Source of the DNA: Sulfuricella sp.
Lineage (GTDB): Bacteria > Pseudomonadota > Gammaproteobacteria > Burkholderiales > Sulfuricellaceae
Assembly (NCBI GenBank): GCA_041651995.1
Contig: JBAZID010000001.1
Location: 372,001 to 436,000 of the forward strand
DNA length: 64,000 bases
Direction: 5' to 3'
Within the stretch, counting starts at the first letter, position 1. Each line of letters starts with the position of its first letter. Made by a program: the position numbers and the translations under genes. Shown piece after piece: positions 42,932 through 51,522 of the stretch. The notes under the pieces were generated by a model that did no database searches, had not been told where the DNA came from, and saw nothing but the letters and a program-made list of their open reading frames with translations.

Positions 42932-43645
42932 TTACTCGTCATAAGCGCGCAGTTTCGCCACATCCCTGATGCACACGTCCTTGCCCTTGACCTCGATCAA
43001 CCCGGCTTCAGCCAGATGGTGCAGGATACGGGAAAAGGTTTCGGGCGTGATATTGAGGTTCGAGGCAATCACGTTCTTGTTGGCGGGCAGGGCAATATGA
43101 ATGTCCTTTCCTTCCCGTATCTCCTCGAGATCCTGCAACAGGTAACCAATCACGCGCTGCTCGGAGGAGCGCAGGGAAAATGACTCCACATAATGAATCA
43201 TGCGGTGCAGGCGGATCGACAGGCCAGCCAGCATCTTGCGGCAGAAGGCCGGGTCGTTATCGATACCTTCGAATACCACGGCCTTGGAAATGTGCAGCAA
43301 CAGCGAATCCGCCAGGGTCTGGGCATAGACCGGATAAGGTTTGCCCATGAACATGACAGCCTCGCCGAAACTTTGCCCGGGGCCGAACAATTCCACCACC
43401 TTCTCCACCCCCTGGGGCGAAGAGAGCGCCAGTTTGACCTGGCCGTAAACCACCACATAAAAGCCCGTCGATGGCGTGCCGCGCTGAAACAGCATATCGC
43501 CGCGCGCCAAATGCTGCTCCCGTGCTCCCTGGGCAATACGCTCGACCTCGGCGGGCGACATCTCCCGGAACAGGGGGATATTCGCCAGGATGGCAGGGAT
43601 TTTGATTTGGTTATTCAAGGCAATTCCGATCCGTGGCAGATACAA
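42932..43645 (-). CDS. Crp/Fnr-family regulator, DNR/NnrR-like
   Basis: A 237-residue regulator with an N-terminal cyclic-nucleotide-type beta barrel (GDMLFQRGTPSTGFYVVVYGQVKLAL, about 48-75), a dimerisation helix (RMIHYVESFSLRSSEQRVIGYLL) and a C-terminal helix-turn-helix (NKNVIASNLNITPETFSRILHHL). The recognition helix keeps the E-x-x-S-R pattern of FNR, which reads TTGAT half-sites. It lacks the four N-terminal cysteines of FNR, so it should not carry an oxygen-sensing Fe-S cluster; DNR-type proteins sense NO through heme. Boxes of the matching type occur upstream of the NO genes from 49 to 60 kb. A TATAAT box lies at 43657-43662 on the minus strand. Confidence 0.87.
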   Translation of the reverse strand: MYLPRIGIALNNQIKIPAILANIPLFREMSPAEVERIAQGAREQHLARGDMLFQRGTPSTGFYVVVYGQVKLALSSPQGVEKVVELFGPGQSFGEAVMFMGKPYPVYAQTLADSLLLHISKAVVFEGIDNDPAFCRKMLAGLSIRLHRMIHYVESFSLRSSEQRVIGYLLQDLEEIREGKDIHIALPANKNVIASNLNITPETFSRILHHLAEAGLIEVKGKDVCIRDVAKLRAYDE

Positions 43646-43665
43646 ACTCGAACGGAATTATATGA

Positions 43666-44484
43666 TCAAGCACCTCGAATAGAAAAGCGCTGAAACATGG
43701 GCTGAATCTCTGCGCGTAATGTATCCCATGCGAAATTCCCGCCATCACCCCGGCACAGAAGCGGTTCGGCACATCCCTGGGTTCGAAATATCTGCAGAAC
43801 GAAATTCCGCACGCCGGCCCCGGCCAGTTCATGAGCCAGCTCCAGCACCTGGTCATGACGCAGCAAACCGGTGTGCAGGGTAGTACGAATTTCATGTTCG
43901 ACCCCGCTCCCGAGCAACAGATGCAGGCTTTCGCGCGCGCGGGCAGCGCTTCCCGGCACTTGGGTGATCTGGTCATAAACCGAAAATGGCGCCTTGATAT
44001 CCATCCCTACCCAGTCGAGCAGGGGCAGAACGGCTCCCAGGCGCTCCGGATAGGGGCCGGCCGTATGAAGCCCAACCTTGAAACCCATTTCCCGGACAGC
44101 CGCGCAAGCTTCAGGCAAGCCGGACTGCAGCGTCGGCTCACCGCCGGAAAACACCACCGCATCCAGCAGTCCCTGCCGCCTGCGCAGAAAGGACACGACG
44201 TCAAGCCATCCCCCTGTCTCGCCGGTGCGTGGAATAAGATGGGGGTTGTGGCAATAGCCGCAACGCCAAGGGCAGCCCTGGCAAAAAACAACCGCCGCAA
44301 GCTGCCCGGGATAGTCGGTCGTAGTGAGCGGCGTCAGGCCGCCAACTTGCAGGGCTTCAGCCCCCCTCTCCCCCGGCTCTCTCCCGCAAGGGGGAGAAGA
44401 GCACGCAGTGCCGTCTTGCGGCGCTTTATCAGTTGGCGAGATTTGCGCGGGATTCACAGAAATACTGGCGTTCGTGGAATTCAC
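43666..44484 (-). CDS. nrdG: Anaerobic ribonucleotide reductase activase (radical SAM)
   Basis: A 272-residue radical-SAM activase. The Fe-S motif CPWRCGYC (C-x3-C-x2-C) is at about residue 73 inside VVFCQGCPWRCGYCHNPHLI, and VFSGGEPTLQ follows. It installs the glycyl radical in class III ribonucleotide reductase. The family normally starts near LQVGGLTPLTTTDYPGQLA, here residue 46; the GTG at 44484 adds about 45 low-complexity residues (PPCGREPGERGAEALQ), part of which is encoded by an intergenic-type repeat. No nearer start codon exists in frame. The gene overlaps the glycyl-radical ORF by 56 bases. Confidence 0.88.
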   Translation of the reverse strand: MNSTNASISVNPAQISPTDKAPQDGTACSSPPCGREPGERGAEALQVGGLTPLTTTDYPGQLAAVVFCQGCPWRCGYCHNPHLIPRTGETGGWLDVVSFLRRRQGLLDAVVFSGGEPTLQSGLPEACAAVREMGFKVGLHTAGPYPERLGAVLPLLDWVGMDIKAPFSVYDQITQVPGSAARARESLHLLLGSGVEHEIRTTLHTGLLRHDQVLELAHELAGAGVRNFVLQIFRTQGCAEPLLCRGDGGNFAWDTLRAEIQPMFQRFSIRGA

Positions 44485-44620
44485 CCTTTTTACCCACGTT
44501 AAAAGAGGCCATCGGGCGATGGTAGCCCATCACTCGCGTCCAGACTTCGCAAGGCTGGCGCTCTTCATCCTTGAGGGCGAGTTCGGGTTTGAGGTTGGTT
44601 TGCTGGGACAGATCGGTCAT
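44429..44620 (-). CDS. Separate glycyl-radical domain of anaerobic ribonucleotide reductase
   Basis: A 63-residue ORF directly after nrdD. It contains WTRVMGYHRPMASFNVGKKG (about residues 27-46), the sequence type that carries the radical glycine at the C-terminus of NrdD proteins; Gly32 would be the radical site. The nrdD gene upstream ends in a TAG after its zinc-site region, and this ORF begins 9 bases later in the same frame, with TAGGAG (partly the stop codon) as the ribosome-binding site. So it acts either as a separate subunit or by rare readthrough. It overlaps nrdG by 56 bases in another frame. Confidence 0.75.
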   Translation of the reverse strand: MTDLSQQTNLKPELALKDEERQPCEVWTRVMGYHRPMASFNVGKKGEFHERQYFCESRANLAN

Positions 44621-44629
44621 GGTGTTCTC

Positions 44630-46660
44630 CTAGGCGGTTTGTTGACGTTTTTTGGCGAGAATTTCTTCGTCGCACTTGGGACAGAATTTGTGCTCCCCAT
44701 CCAGATAGCCGTGTGTCGGGCAAATCGAGAAAGTCGGCGTGATCGTGATATAAGGCAGGCGGAACCGCTCCAACGAACGCTTGACCAGGTTCTTGCACGC
44801 CTCGGCACTGGAAATGCGCTCGGTCATGTAGAGGTGCAGCACGGTGCCGCCGGTATATTTCTTCTGCAACTCATCCTGCCGCTCCAACGCCTCGAATGGA
44901 TCATCGGTAAAGCCCACCGGCAGTTGCGAAGAATTGGTGTAGTAAGGCATTTCCCGCGTACCCGCCTGGATAATATCCGGGAAACGCTTTCTGTCCTCCC
45001 TGGCAAAGCGGTAGGTAGTGCCTTCCGCCGGGGTGGCCTCGAGGTTGTACATGTGGCCTGTTTCGTCCTGGAAAGCCAGCATCCGGGTACGCACATGGTC
45101 GAGCAAGCGCACGGCAAAGGCGTGACCGTATTCGCTGGTGATATCGTGTTCGTCATCGGTGAAGTTGCGGATCATTTCATTGATGCCGTTCACGCCCAGC
45201 GTGGAGAAATGATTGCGCAGCGTGCCGAGATAGCGCTTGGTATAGGGGAAGAGCCCCGCGTCCATATGGCGCTGGATCACCTTGCGCTTGATTTCCAGAC
45301 TGTTCTTGCCGATTTCCAGCAGCTCGTCCAGGCGCGCCAGCAAGCCGGCCTCATTGTCTTTATAAAGAAAGCCCAGACGGGCGCAATTGATGGTAACCAC
45401 ACCGACCGAACCCGTCTGCTCCGCGCTGCCAAACAGGCCATTGCCGCGCTTCAGCAGCTCGCGCAGGTCGAGCTGCAGGCGGCAGCACATCGAGCGGATC
45501 ATGTTGGGCTTGAGTTCGGAATTGATGAAGTTCTGGAAATACGGCAGGCCATATTTCGCGGTCATTTCGAACAACAGTGAGGCATTTTCCGATTCCCAAG
45601 GAAAATCCGGCGTCATGTTGTAGGTCGGGATGGGGAAAGTAAACACCCGGCCCTTGGCGTCGCCCGTAGTCATGACCTCGATATAGGCGCGGTTGATCAT
45701 GTCCATTTCAACCTGCAAATCGCCATAGGTAAATGAAACCTCCTTGCCGCCGATGAGCGGCACCTGCTCTTTCAGATCGTCCGGGCAGGTCCAGTCAAAA
45801 GTCAGGTTGGTAAATGGCGTCTGCGTACCCCAGCGCGATGGCACGTTGAGGTTATAGATCAGCTCCTGGATATATTGCTTGACCTGCGCATAGGGTAAAT
45901 TATCTATGCGGATATAGGGCGCCATATAGGTGTCGAAGGAGCTGAATGCCTGGGCACCGGCCCATTCATTCTGCAACGTGCCAAGGAAGTTGACAATCTG
46001 CCCCACTGCGCTGGACATGTGCTTGGGCGGTCCCGCCTCGACCTTGCCCGGCACGCCGTTCAGGCCCTCTGTCAGCAGGGTGCGCAGCGACCAGCCAGCG
46101 CAGTAGCCTGCCAGCATGTCCAGATCATGCACATGAATGTCGCCCTCGCGGTGGGCCACGCCCACTTCCGGCGGATAGACGTGGTTAAGCCAGTAATTGG
46201 CCACCACCTTGCCGGAAACATTGAGAATCAGGCCGCCCAGCGAGTAACCCTGATTGGCATTGGCGTTGACGCGCCAGTCAAGCTGTTCAAGGTATTCGTT
46301 GATGGAGCTGCCGACATCCACTACCGTCTTTTTGTCCTGGCGCAGCTTGGTGTGCTGCTCGCGATAGACGATATAAGCGCGAACGGTCTTGAGATGGTTG
46401 GCGGAGATCAGCACCTGCTCGACCACGTCCTGGATATTTTCGATGCTGGGCGGCTCGTTACGGTACTTATGCATCAGCACCTTGGCCACCTGGGCGCTCA
46501 AAAGCGCCGCCTCGCCAGCGTCGAACTCACCACTGACCGCGCCAGCGCGCGCAATGGCGGAACGAATCTTGTCGCCATCAAATACCGCAACCGAACCATC
46601 GCGCTTGATTACCGCACGTGGCAAGCTCAATACCCCAGAATCCACTAGCTCCACACTCAT
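44630..46660 (-). CDS. nrdD: Anaerobic ribonucleoside-triphosphate reductase, large part without glycyl-radical domain
   Basis: A 676-residue class III reductase that makes dNTPs without oxygen. An N-terminal ATP-cone (RAVIKRDGSVAVFDGDKIRSAIARAG) is followed by the ten-stranded barrel with FTNLTFDWTCPDDL, SMCCRLQLDLREL (active-site cysteine region) and TGSVGVVTINCARLG. The end holds ICPTHGYLDGEHKFCPKCDEE, the metal-binding cysteine/histidine site. The expected RVxGY radical loop is missing and lies in the next, in-frame ORF. Upstream at 46687-46702 is ACACAATATGTTGCGA, which resembles an NrdR box. Start MSVELVDSGVLSLPRAV with GGAG upstream. Confidence 0.92.
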   Translation of the reverse strand: MSVELVDSGVLSLPRAVIKRDGSVAVFDGDKIRSAIARAGAVSGEFDAGEAALLSAQVAKVLMHKYRNEPPSIENIQDVVEQVLISANHLKTVRAYIVYREQHTKLRQDKKTVVDVGSSINEYLEQLDWRVNANANQGYSLGGLILNVSGKVVANYWLNHVYPPEVGVAHREGDIHVHDLDMLAGYCAGWSLRTLLTEGLNGVPGKVEAGPPKHMSSAVGQIVNFLGTLQNEWAGAQAFSSFDTYMAPYIRIDNLPYAQVKQYIQELIYNLNVPSRWGTQTPFTNLTFDWTCPDDLKEQVPLIGGKEVSFTYGDLQVEMDMINRAYIEVMTTGDAKGRVFTFPIPTYNMTPDFPWESENASLLFEMTAKYGLPYFQNFINSELKPNMIRSMCCRLQLDLRELLKRGNGLFGSAEQTGSVGVVTINCARLGFLYKDNEAGLLARLDELLEIGKNSLEIKRKVIQRHMDAGLFPYTKRYLGTLRNHFSTLGVNGINEMIRNFTDDEHDITSEYGHAFAVRLLDHVRTRMLAFQDETGHMYNLEATPAEGTTYRFAREDRKRFPDIIQAGTREMPYYTNSSQLPVGFTDDPFEALERQDELQKKYTGGTVLHLYMTERISSAEACKNLVKRSLERFRLPYITITPTFSICPTHGYLDGEHKFCPKCDEEILAKKRQQTA

Positions 46661-46850
46661 CTGTTAGTCTCCTCCACACAACGCAACACACAATATGTTG
46701 CGATATTTTTTTTCAAATATACTCCATGTAGTAATCAGGTCAATAGATTTTGTGACATTTTTATCCGCTTACTTTTCTCGAATGCGCTCATAAATTTTAT
46801 GATAGCCTGCCAAAAACAGTCATTAACAACAAAATACATAAACCAGTCTT

Positions 46851-47966
46851 ATGAAAATAAATCTCGCGAACGAAGAATTGATCTGGCTATTCTGGCCGGG
46901 CAAACACATGCCGCTCCTGGCAACACGGCGCGCCGAAATGATCCTGCTGCGTGTGCGCATCATCGCAGCGCTGTTCGCGCTGCTCACCTCGCTATGGATC
47001 GCTGTCGATGCCTACATCCTGCCCTGGCCCGCCTGGGGTGAACTGGCCATCGGCAGGCTTGCCGCCAGCGCGGCGTTTGGATTGCTGGCCATCTCGTTCC
47101 GCGGCTCCACCCGTGTGAGCGACACCTACATCGCCCTGACGGCCCTGTATCTCATCCCTACCGCGTTCTATATTTTTTCCTACACCGTGATGCAGCAAAC
47201 CGACGTCAATGGACTGTCATCCACCATCGCCGGCGTGTATGCCTTCCTGCCATTCGTAATGGTTGCCGGTCTCGGCATGTTCCCGCTGACCGCGATCGAG
47301 GGCATGGTGTTCGCCCTGCCGGTACTCGGCGCCGAACTGGCCTCCAGCCTGTGGGGGCTGGACATGCTCAATCTGAGCCATCTCATCAGCACCGTATGGC
47401 TGTCCGGCATGATTGCCGCGGTAGCGACCATGAGTGGCATGAGCCAGCTGGGATTCATGATCGCGCTGGTGCGGCAGGCTGTGCACGACCCCCTTACCCG
47501 CTCCTTTTCCCGCATGAGCGGCGAGGAGCTGCTGGAAATCCAGTTCATCATTGCCTCGCGCAGCAATTCGCCGCTATCGGTGGCTTTCGTCGACCTGGAC
47601 AATTTCAAGAGCGTCAACGACAACTACGGGCACGAGGCCGGAGACAAGGTCCTGATCGCCGCCACGACCGCGATTCGGGCCGGTCTGCGCACCGGAGACA
47701 TGCTGGTGCGCTGGGGCGGGGAGGAATTTCTGCTGATTCTGCCCAGCACCTATTGCGGCGAGGCGGAGAAAGTGCTCGAACGCCTGCGCGTGCGCGGGCT
47801 GAACACGCGCCCGGACGGCGCCCCGGTCACGGCCAGCATCGGCCTCGCGGAACGTACCCTGGACAGCACCAACGACTGGCGCAAACTGGTTGAAATTGCC
47901 GATCAGCGCATGTACACGGCAAAACAGAACGGCAAGGACCGCATCGTCTCCTGCGCGGCAAATTGA
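46851..47966 (+). CDS. Membrane-bound diguanylate cyclase
   Basis: A 371-residue protein with about six membrane helices in residues 30-205 (for example IIAALFALLTSLWIAVDAYIL and SGMIAAVATMSGMSQLGFMIALV) and a C-terminal GGDEF domain from about 215. The active-site loop is RWGGEEFLLILP (GGEEF) and the substrate motif is FVDLDNFKSVNDNYGHEAGD. An RxxD inhibitory site is not evident. The sensor part is of a MASE type that I cannot assign further. It is divergent from nrdD, with a 190-base AT-rich gap between them, and stands just before the NO-response genes. Confidence 0.88.
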   Translation: MKINLANEELIWLFWPGKHMPLLATRRAEMILLRVRIIAALFALLTSLWIAVDAYILPWPAWGELAIGRLAASAAFGLLAISFRGSTRVSDTYIALTALYLIPTAFYIFSYTVMQQTDVNGLSSTIAGVYAFLPFVMVAGLGMFPLTAIEGMVFALPVLGAELASSLWGLDMLNLSHLISTVWLSGMIAAVATMSGMSQLGFMIALVRQAVHDPLTRSFSRMSGEELLEIQFIIASRSNSPLSVAFVDLDNFKSVNDNYGHEAGDKVLIAATTAIRAGLRTGDMLVRWGGEEFLLILPSTYCGEAEKVLERLRVRGLNTRPDGAPVTASIGLAERTLDSTNDWRKLVEIADQRMYTAKQNGKDRIVSCAAN

Positions 47967-48050
47967 CCGGCGCATCTGGAAACAAGCTGTTTTCTGGAGA
48001 ATTGACCTGGCTCATTTTCCAGCCCCCCGAATCGGACTAGAATGCGCGCC

Positions 48051-49274
48051 ATGACAACTTTCCAAAAAACTTGGCACACCTTTACCGCCGCCCCTCACCG
48101 CATGATGATGCTGGGCGGTGCCGCCCAGGGAGTGCTTACCCTGCTGTGGTGGATATTCGACCTGCTCGGCCGCTATGGCGGCATCTATGCCGCACCGGTC
48201 TGGAGCATTGCCCCAACCTGGGCTCACGCTTTTCTGATGCTGTACGGATTTTTCCCGTTCTTCATCTTTGGTTTTCTAATGACCACCTATCCCAACTGGA
48301 TGAACTGGGAAAAGATTCCGGCACGCTTTTACGTACCCTCTTTTCTGTGCCTGGCCAGCGGGGTGGCGCTGTTCTACCTCGGGCTAATTGCAGGCAAGGC
48401 ATTGCTGCTTGCAGGCACCGCGTTTCTGCTGGCAGGCTGGGGCATCGCCCTATATGCACTGCTGAGAGTGCTGTTCACGGCAAGGCATAACGACAAGCGC
48501 CACCCTGTCGTCACCAGCCTGGCCCTGATCATGGGCTGGCTGGGCGTTCTCTCCTATCTGATCTGGCTCGCCAGCGATAATTCCTCTGCCCTGGCATTCT
48601 CGCGCCACGCTGGAATCTGGTGGTTCATGCTACCGATCCTGCTCACGGTGTCCCACAAGATGATTCCCTTCTTCTCCAGCCGGGTACTGGACAATTACAC
48701 TCTGGTACGTCCTTATTGGGCGCTGTATTTCATGCTTGCCTGCGCCACGCTGCATGGCGCGCTGGAACTGGCGCAACAGCCGCAGTTGCTATGGCTGGCC
48801 GACTTCCCCCTGCTCGCCTGTTCACTCTATTTTTCCTATACCTGGGGTCTGCTGCGCAGCTTCAGCATCAAGCTGCTGGCAGTGCTGCATGTCAGCCTCG
48901 CCTGGCTTTCAATCGCCATGCTGCTGTACGGCGTGCAAAGCCTGACGCTCTTTGTCACCGGTTCGGCGCCTTTCGGACTGGCCCCACTGCACGCCCTGAC
49001 CATAGGATTTTTCGCCTCGATGATCCTCGCCATGGCTTCCAGGGTGACCCTCGGCCACTCCGGCAGGGAACTCGAGGCTGACGCCGCGACCTGGGCCCTG
49101 TTTCTGGGTTTTCAGTTCACGGCCACGGCGCGCATCGCCCCCGACCTGCTAGGACTCCCGGCCAGCCTGTTTTACCCCTTGGCAGCGGGAATCTGGCTCG
49201 CCGCTTACGGGATCTGGTTTGCCAAATATGGCCCGCTTTACTGGCGCCCGCGAATCGATCACAAACCGGGTTAA
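48051..49274 (+). CDS. nnrS: NnrS family membrane protein
   Basis: A 407-residue protein with about twelve membrane helices. It matches NnrS: AHAFLMLYGFFPFFIFGFLMTTYPNWM near residues 55-80, HAGIWWFMLPILLTVSHKMIPFFSSRVL in the centre and LHALTIGFFASMILAMASRVTLGHSGR near 310. The conserved histidines in those segments are the proposed heme/copper ligands. NnrS proteins protect cells from NO and are regulated by NO-sensing Crp/Fnr proteins. ATG at 48051; TAGAAT lies 9 bases upstream of it, so the transcript may be nearly leaderless or start elsewhere. Confidence 0.9.
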   Translation: MTTFQKTWHTFTAAPHRMMMLGGAAQGVLTLLWWIFDLLGRYGGIYAAPVWSIAPTWAHAFLMLYGFFPFFIFGFLMTTYPNWMNWEKIPARFYVPSFLCLASGVALFYLGLIAGKALLLAGTAFLLAGWGIALYALLRVLFTARHNDKRHPVVTSLALIMGWLGVLSYLIWLASDNSSALAFSRHAGIWWFMLPILLTVSHKMIPFFSSRVLDNYTLVRPYWALYFMLACATLHGALELAQQPQLLWLADFPLLACSLYFSYTWGLLRSFSIKLLAVLHVSLAWLSIAMLLYGVQSLTLFVTGSAPFGLAPLHALTIGFFASMILAMASRVTLGHSGRELEADAATWALFLGFQFTATARIAPDLLGLPASLFYPLAAGIWLAAYGIWFAKYGPLYWRPRIDHKPG

Positions 49275-49314
49275 GCGCCTTTATACCCGCCCCTTCCCCG
49301 CAGCCACATCTTCC

Positions 49315-49328
49315 TTGATTCAAGTCAA
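49315..49328 (+). promoter_or_regulatory. DNR/FNR-type box upstream of the hemerythrin-DUF2249 genes
   Basis: TTGATTCAAGTCAA fits TTGAT-N4-(A/G)TCAA. With the centre at about -41.5, the start of transcription would be near 49363, and GACAAT at 49351-49356 fits a -10 box, ahead of the ATG at 49391. Confidence 0.75.
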
Positions 49329-49390
49329 TGCGCCTGACATCTGGCGCATGGACAATGACGAATCGCATTTCTCCGCCGGAGTCCGAACCC

Positions 49391-49831
49391 ATGACCAGCA
49401 TCAGCGCCTTTCTCACGCCCGACCACCATCATTGCGACACGCTGTTTTCCGCTGCCGAGGCTGCCGTTGCGCAAGGGGACTGGCTTGTGGCGGCTGAGGC
49501 CTGGGCGCGCTTCCATGATGCGCTGCGGCACCATTTCGCCATGGAAGAGGAAGTGCTGTTCCCGGCCTTCGAGGCTCGTACCGGCATGACCCAGGGCCCC
49601 ACCCAGGTGATGCGCATGGAGCACCGCCAGATGACCGACCTGCTCAACCAGTTGGCCGACGCGCTGGCACGCCAGGATTCCGATGCCTTTCTCGGCGACT
49701 GCGAAACCCTGCTCATCATCATGCAGCAACACAACATGAAAGAGGAGCAGATGCTCTACCACATGGCGGATCAGGTCCTGGCTGGCGAGGCAGAGGACAT
49801 GATAATGCGCATGCGCGCCGTAAACGGATAG
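49391..49831 (+). CDS. Hemerythrin-like protein
   Basis: A 146-residue four-helix protein of the hemerythrin HHE type. Candidate iron ligands: H12-H13-H14 region in FLTPDHHHCDTLF, H43 in ARFHDALRHHFAMEEEVLFP with its H-x3-E pattern, and H80 in MRMEHRQMTDLL, then QQHNMKEEQMLYHMAD. Proteins of this kind occur in NO-stress regulons with DUF2249 and NnrS. I use ATG at 49391 since the DNR box at 49315-49328 overlaps the longer ATG at 49328. DUF2249 follows with one base between stop and start. Confidence 0.86.
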   Translation: MTSISAFLTPDHHHCDTLFSAAEAAVAQGDWLVAAEAWARFHDALRHHFAMEEEVLFPAFEARTGMTQGPTQVMRMEHRQMTDLLNQLADALARQDSDAFLGDCETLLIIMQQHNMKEEQMLYHMADQVLAGEAEDMIMRMRAVNG

Positions 49832-49832
49832 C

Positions 49833-50087
49833 ATGGCACGGGAGCACCTCCTCGATGCGCTCTGGCTGGAACCGCCGGAACCGCTGGAGCTAACACTGGA
49901 AGCCATTGAAAAGCTGCCTCCGGGCGAGCGTCTGCGACTCCTGATTCATCGCGAGCCCAGAATGCTTTTTCCCATCCTGCAGGAGTGGGGTTTTGCCTAT
50001 CAGAAAATGGATCGCGGAGACGGCACCTACGAAATCCTCATCTGGCACAAGGATGCAAGCCCGGGAGGAGTGAGGAGTGAGGAGTGA
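49833..50087 (+). CDS. DUF2249 protein
   Basis: An 84-residue DUF2249 protein. The family core is ELTLEAIEKLPPGERLRLLIHREPRMLFPILQEWGFAYQ and YEILIWHK (key residues L-P-P-G-L-H-P-L-G-W). DUF2249 is a TusA-like fold found with NO-reducing and hemerythrin genes; biochemical function is unknown. It is directly downstream of the hemerythrin gene and shares its DNR box. The last residues, GGVRSEE, are encoded by a GGAGTGA repeat tract that continues past the stop, so its original C-terminus was probably replaced. Confidence 0.85.
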   Translation: MAREHLLDALWLEPPEPLELTLEAIEKLPPGERLRLLIHREPRMLFPILQEWGFAYQKMDRGDGTYEILIWHKDASPGGVRSEE

Positions 50088-50202
50088 GGAGTGAGATGAA
50101 AAAACGGGTTAGGCACGTACTTTTGACGCCAAGATCACATGGAGCGCGCGGGGTTCTTTCGGTTATGAATTTCCTCCTCACACCTCACTCCTAACCCCTC
50201 AC
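50064..50202. repeat. GAGTGAG tract and its inverted partner
   Basis: Four tandem copies of GGAGTGA at 50064-50095 are mirrored by CCTCAC/CTCACTCC sequences at 50171-50202, giving an imperfect inverted repeat around about 75 bases. The gap includes no gene. Confidence 0.6.
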
Positions 50203-50211
50203 GAATACAAG

Positions 50212-51522
50212 ATGAATCAGCCGGCCGGTTTATCGCTAGACCAGGCGCCCCCGATTTCGGTGCCGCTACGTTTCTTTCTGAGCGCCCCCCTGTTTTCCAT
50301 CGCCGCCGCCCTGCTGCTACTGTGGCAGGGACCGGACATGCTGCTGAGCCGCTGGCACCCTGCGCTACTGGGCGCAACGCACATGCTGACACTGGGCTTT
50401 CTGGGCCTGATCATGATGGGCGCCATCATGCAGATGCTGCCCGTCGTGGCCGGCACACCGATTCGCCACCCATTATGGGCGGCAAGAATCATTCATACAC
50501 TGGGCACAGCAGGCATTATCCTGCTCTGCGCCGGCCTGGTTCTTGGCTCACAACCGGCGCTCCGGGCGGCGCTGCCCCTGCTCGGAATAGCGCTGCCGGC
50601 ATTCGCGGCGCTGATCCTCTTCACCCTGCGCAAGGCACAGGCAAACAACATGACGGCCCGTGCAATGCGCCTGGCCGCGCTGATGCTTGCCGCAACAGCC
50701 ATACTCGGATTGCTGCTACTGAGCAACCACGCCTATTCCTGGTGGTTACAGGCACGCGAACCGTTCACCAACCTGCACCTCAGCTGGGGCCTGCTGGGCT
50801 GGGCCGGGCTACTGGTCGCCGGCGTGGCATTCCAGGTAGTCCCCATGTTCCAGCTCACCCCTGCCTACCCCAGCTTTGCGACACGCTGGCTCGCCACCAT
50901 TCTTTTCCTGCTCCTGCTCCTGCTGCCACTTAGCCTGAGCTTTCCGGCATTGCGGCTGCCGCTGGGCATAGCCCTATCAAGCGGACTCGCCTTTTTTGCC
51001 ATCGCCACCCTGCACCTGCAAAGCAGGAGGAAGCGCAAGATGCCGGACGTGACCATGAGCTTCTGGCGTGGAGGCATGTTGTGCATGCTGCTCGCCATTA
51101 CCCTCTGGCTGGCGGGACAAATTTTCCAATGGGGGGAAAGCGGGAAATACGGGCTGCTGCTGGGATTGCTGATGATCGTCGGCTTCGCCATGTCGCTGGT
51201 TAACGGCATGCTCTACAAGATCGTGCCGTTTCTGGTGTGGTTTCACCTGCAAAGCCAGCGCAAGCCGGGAGATCCCATCGCACCCAATGTCAGGCAGATA
51301 TTGCCCGAAATCCGGACACGGCGGCAAATGTGGCTGCATTTCACTGCCCTCGCCGCACTCATTGCCGCGGCACTGCAACCTTCGATATTTTTCTACCCCG
51401 CCGCCGTGTTGTTTGGCGCATCCAGCCTGTGGCTATGGCTGAACCTGGCATCCGCCTGGCGCATTTATCGCCATGCAAATGCTCTCATCAGGCAGTCTCG
51501 GCAAACGGCTAACGCCGGGTGA
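50212..51522 (+). CDS. NnrS-like polytopic membrane protein
   Basis: A 436-residue protein with about twelve membrane helices. Histidine-bearing segments such as LGATHMLTLGFLGLIMMGAIMQMLP (about residue 62) and FTNLHLSWGLLGWAGLLVAGVAFQVVP (about 185), plus VNGMLYKIVPFLVWFHLQ, recall NnrS and heme-copper oxidase helices, but it is not standard NnrS. A role in NO or copper/heme handling is inferred from these histidines and from the surrounding nor and nnrS genes. Its end overlaps the convergent DUF2249 gene by 14 bases. Confidence 0.75.
   Translation: MNQPAGLSLDQAPPISVPLRFFLSAPLFSIAAALLLLWQGPDMLLSRWHPALLGATHMLTLGFLGLIMMGAIMQMLPVVAGTPIRHPLWAARIIHTLGTAGIILLCAGLVLGSQPALRAALPLLGIALPAFAALILFTLRKAQANNMTARAMRLAALMLAATAILGLLLLSNHAYSWWLQAREPFTNLHLSWGLLGWAGLLVAGVAFQVVPMFQLTPAYPSFATRWLATILFLLLLLLPLSLSFPALRLPLGIALSSGLAFFAIATLHLQSRRKRKMPDVTMSFWRGGMLCMLLAITLWLAGQIFQWGESGKYGLLLGLLMIVGFAMSLVNGMLYKIVPFLVWFHLQSQRKPGDPIAPNVRQILPEIRTRRQMWLHFTALAALIAAALQPSIFFYPAAVLFGASSLWLWLNLASAWRIYRHANALIRQSRQTANAG

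Noticed and set aside
47967..48050. DNR box upstream of nnrS (TTGACCTGGCTCAT)
   Set aside because: Only the left half-site fits; the right half has no TCAA.
49328..49390. Longer N-terminus of the hemerythrin from the ATG at 49328
   Set aside because: That ATG overlaps the DNR box and the added residues do not resemble a hemerythrin N-terminus; ATG at 49391 fits box and promoter spacing.
50064..50202. CRISPR array suggested by the tandem GGAGTGA units
   Set aside because: Units are 7 bases, directly abutting and without spacers; no cas gene is nearby.
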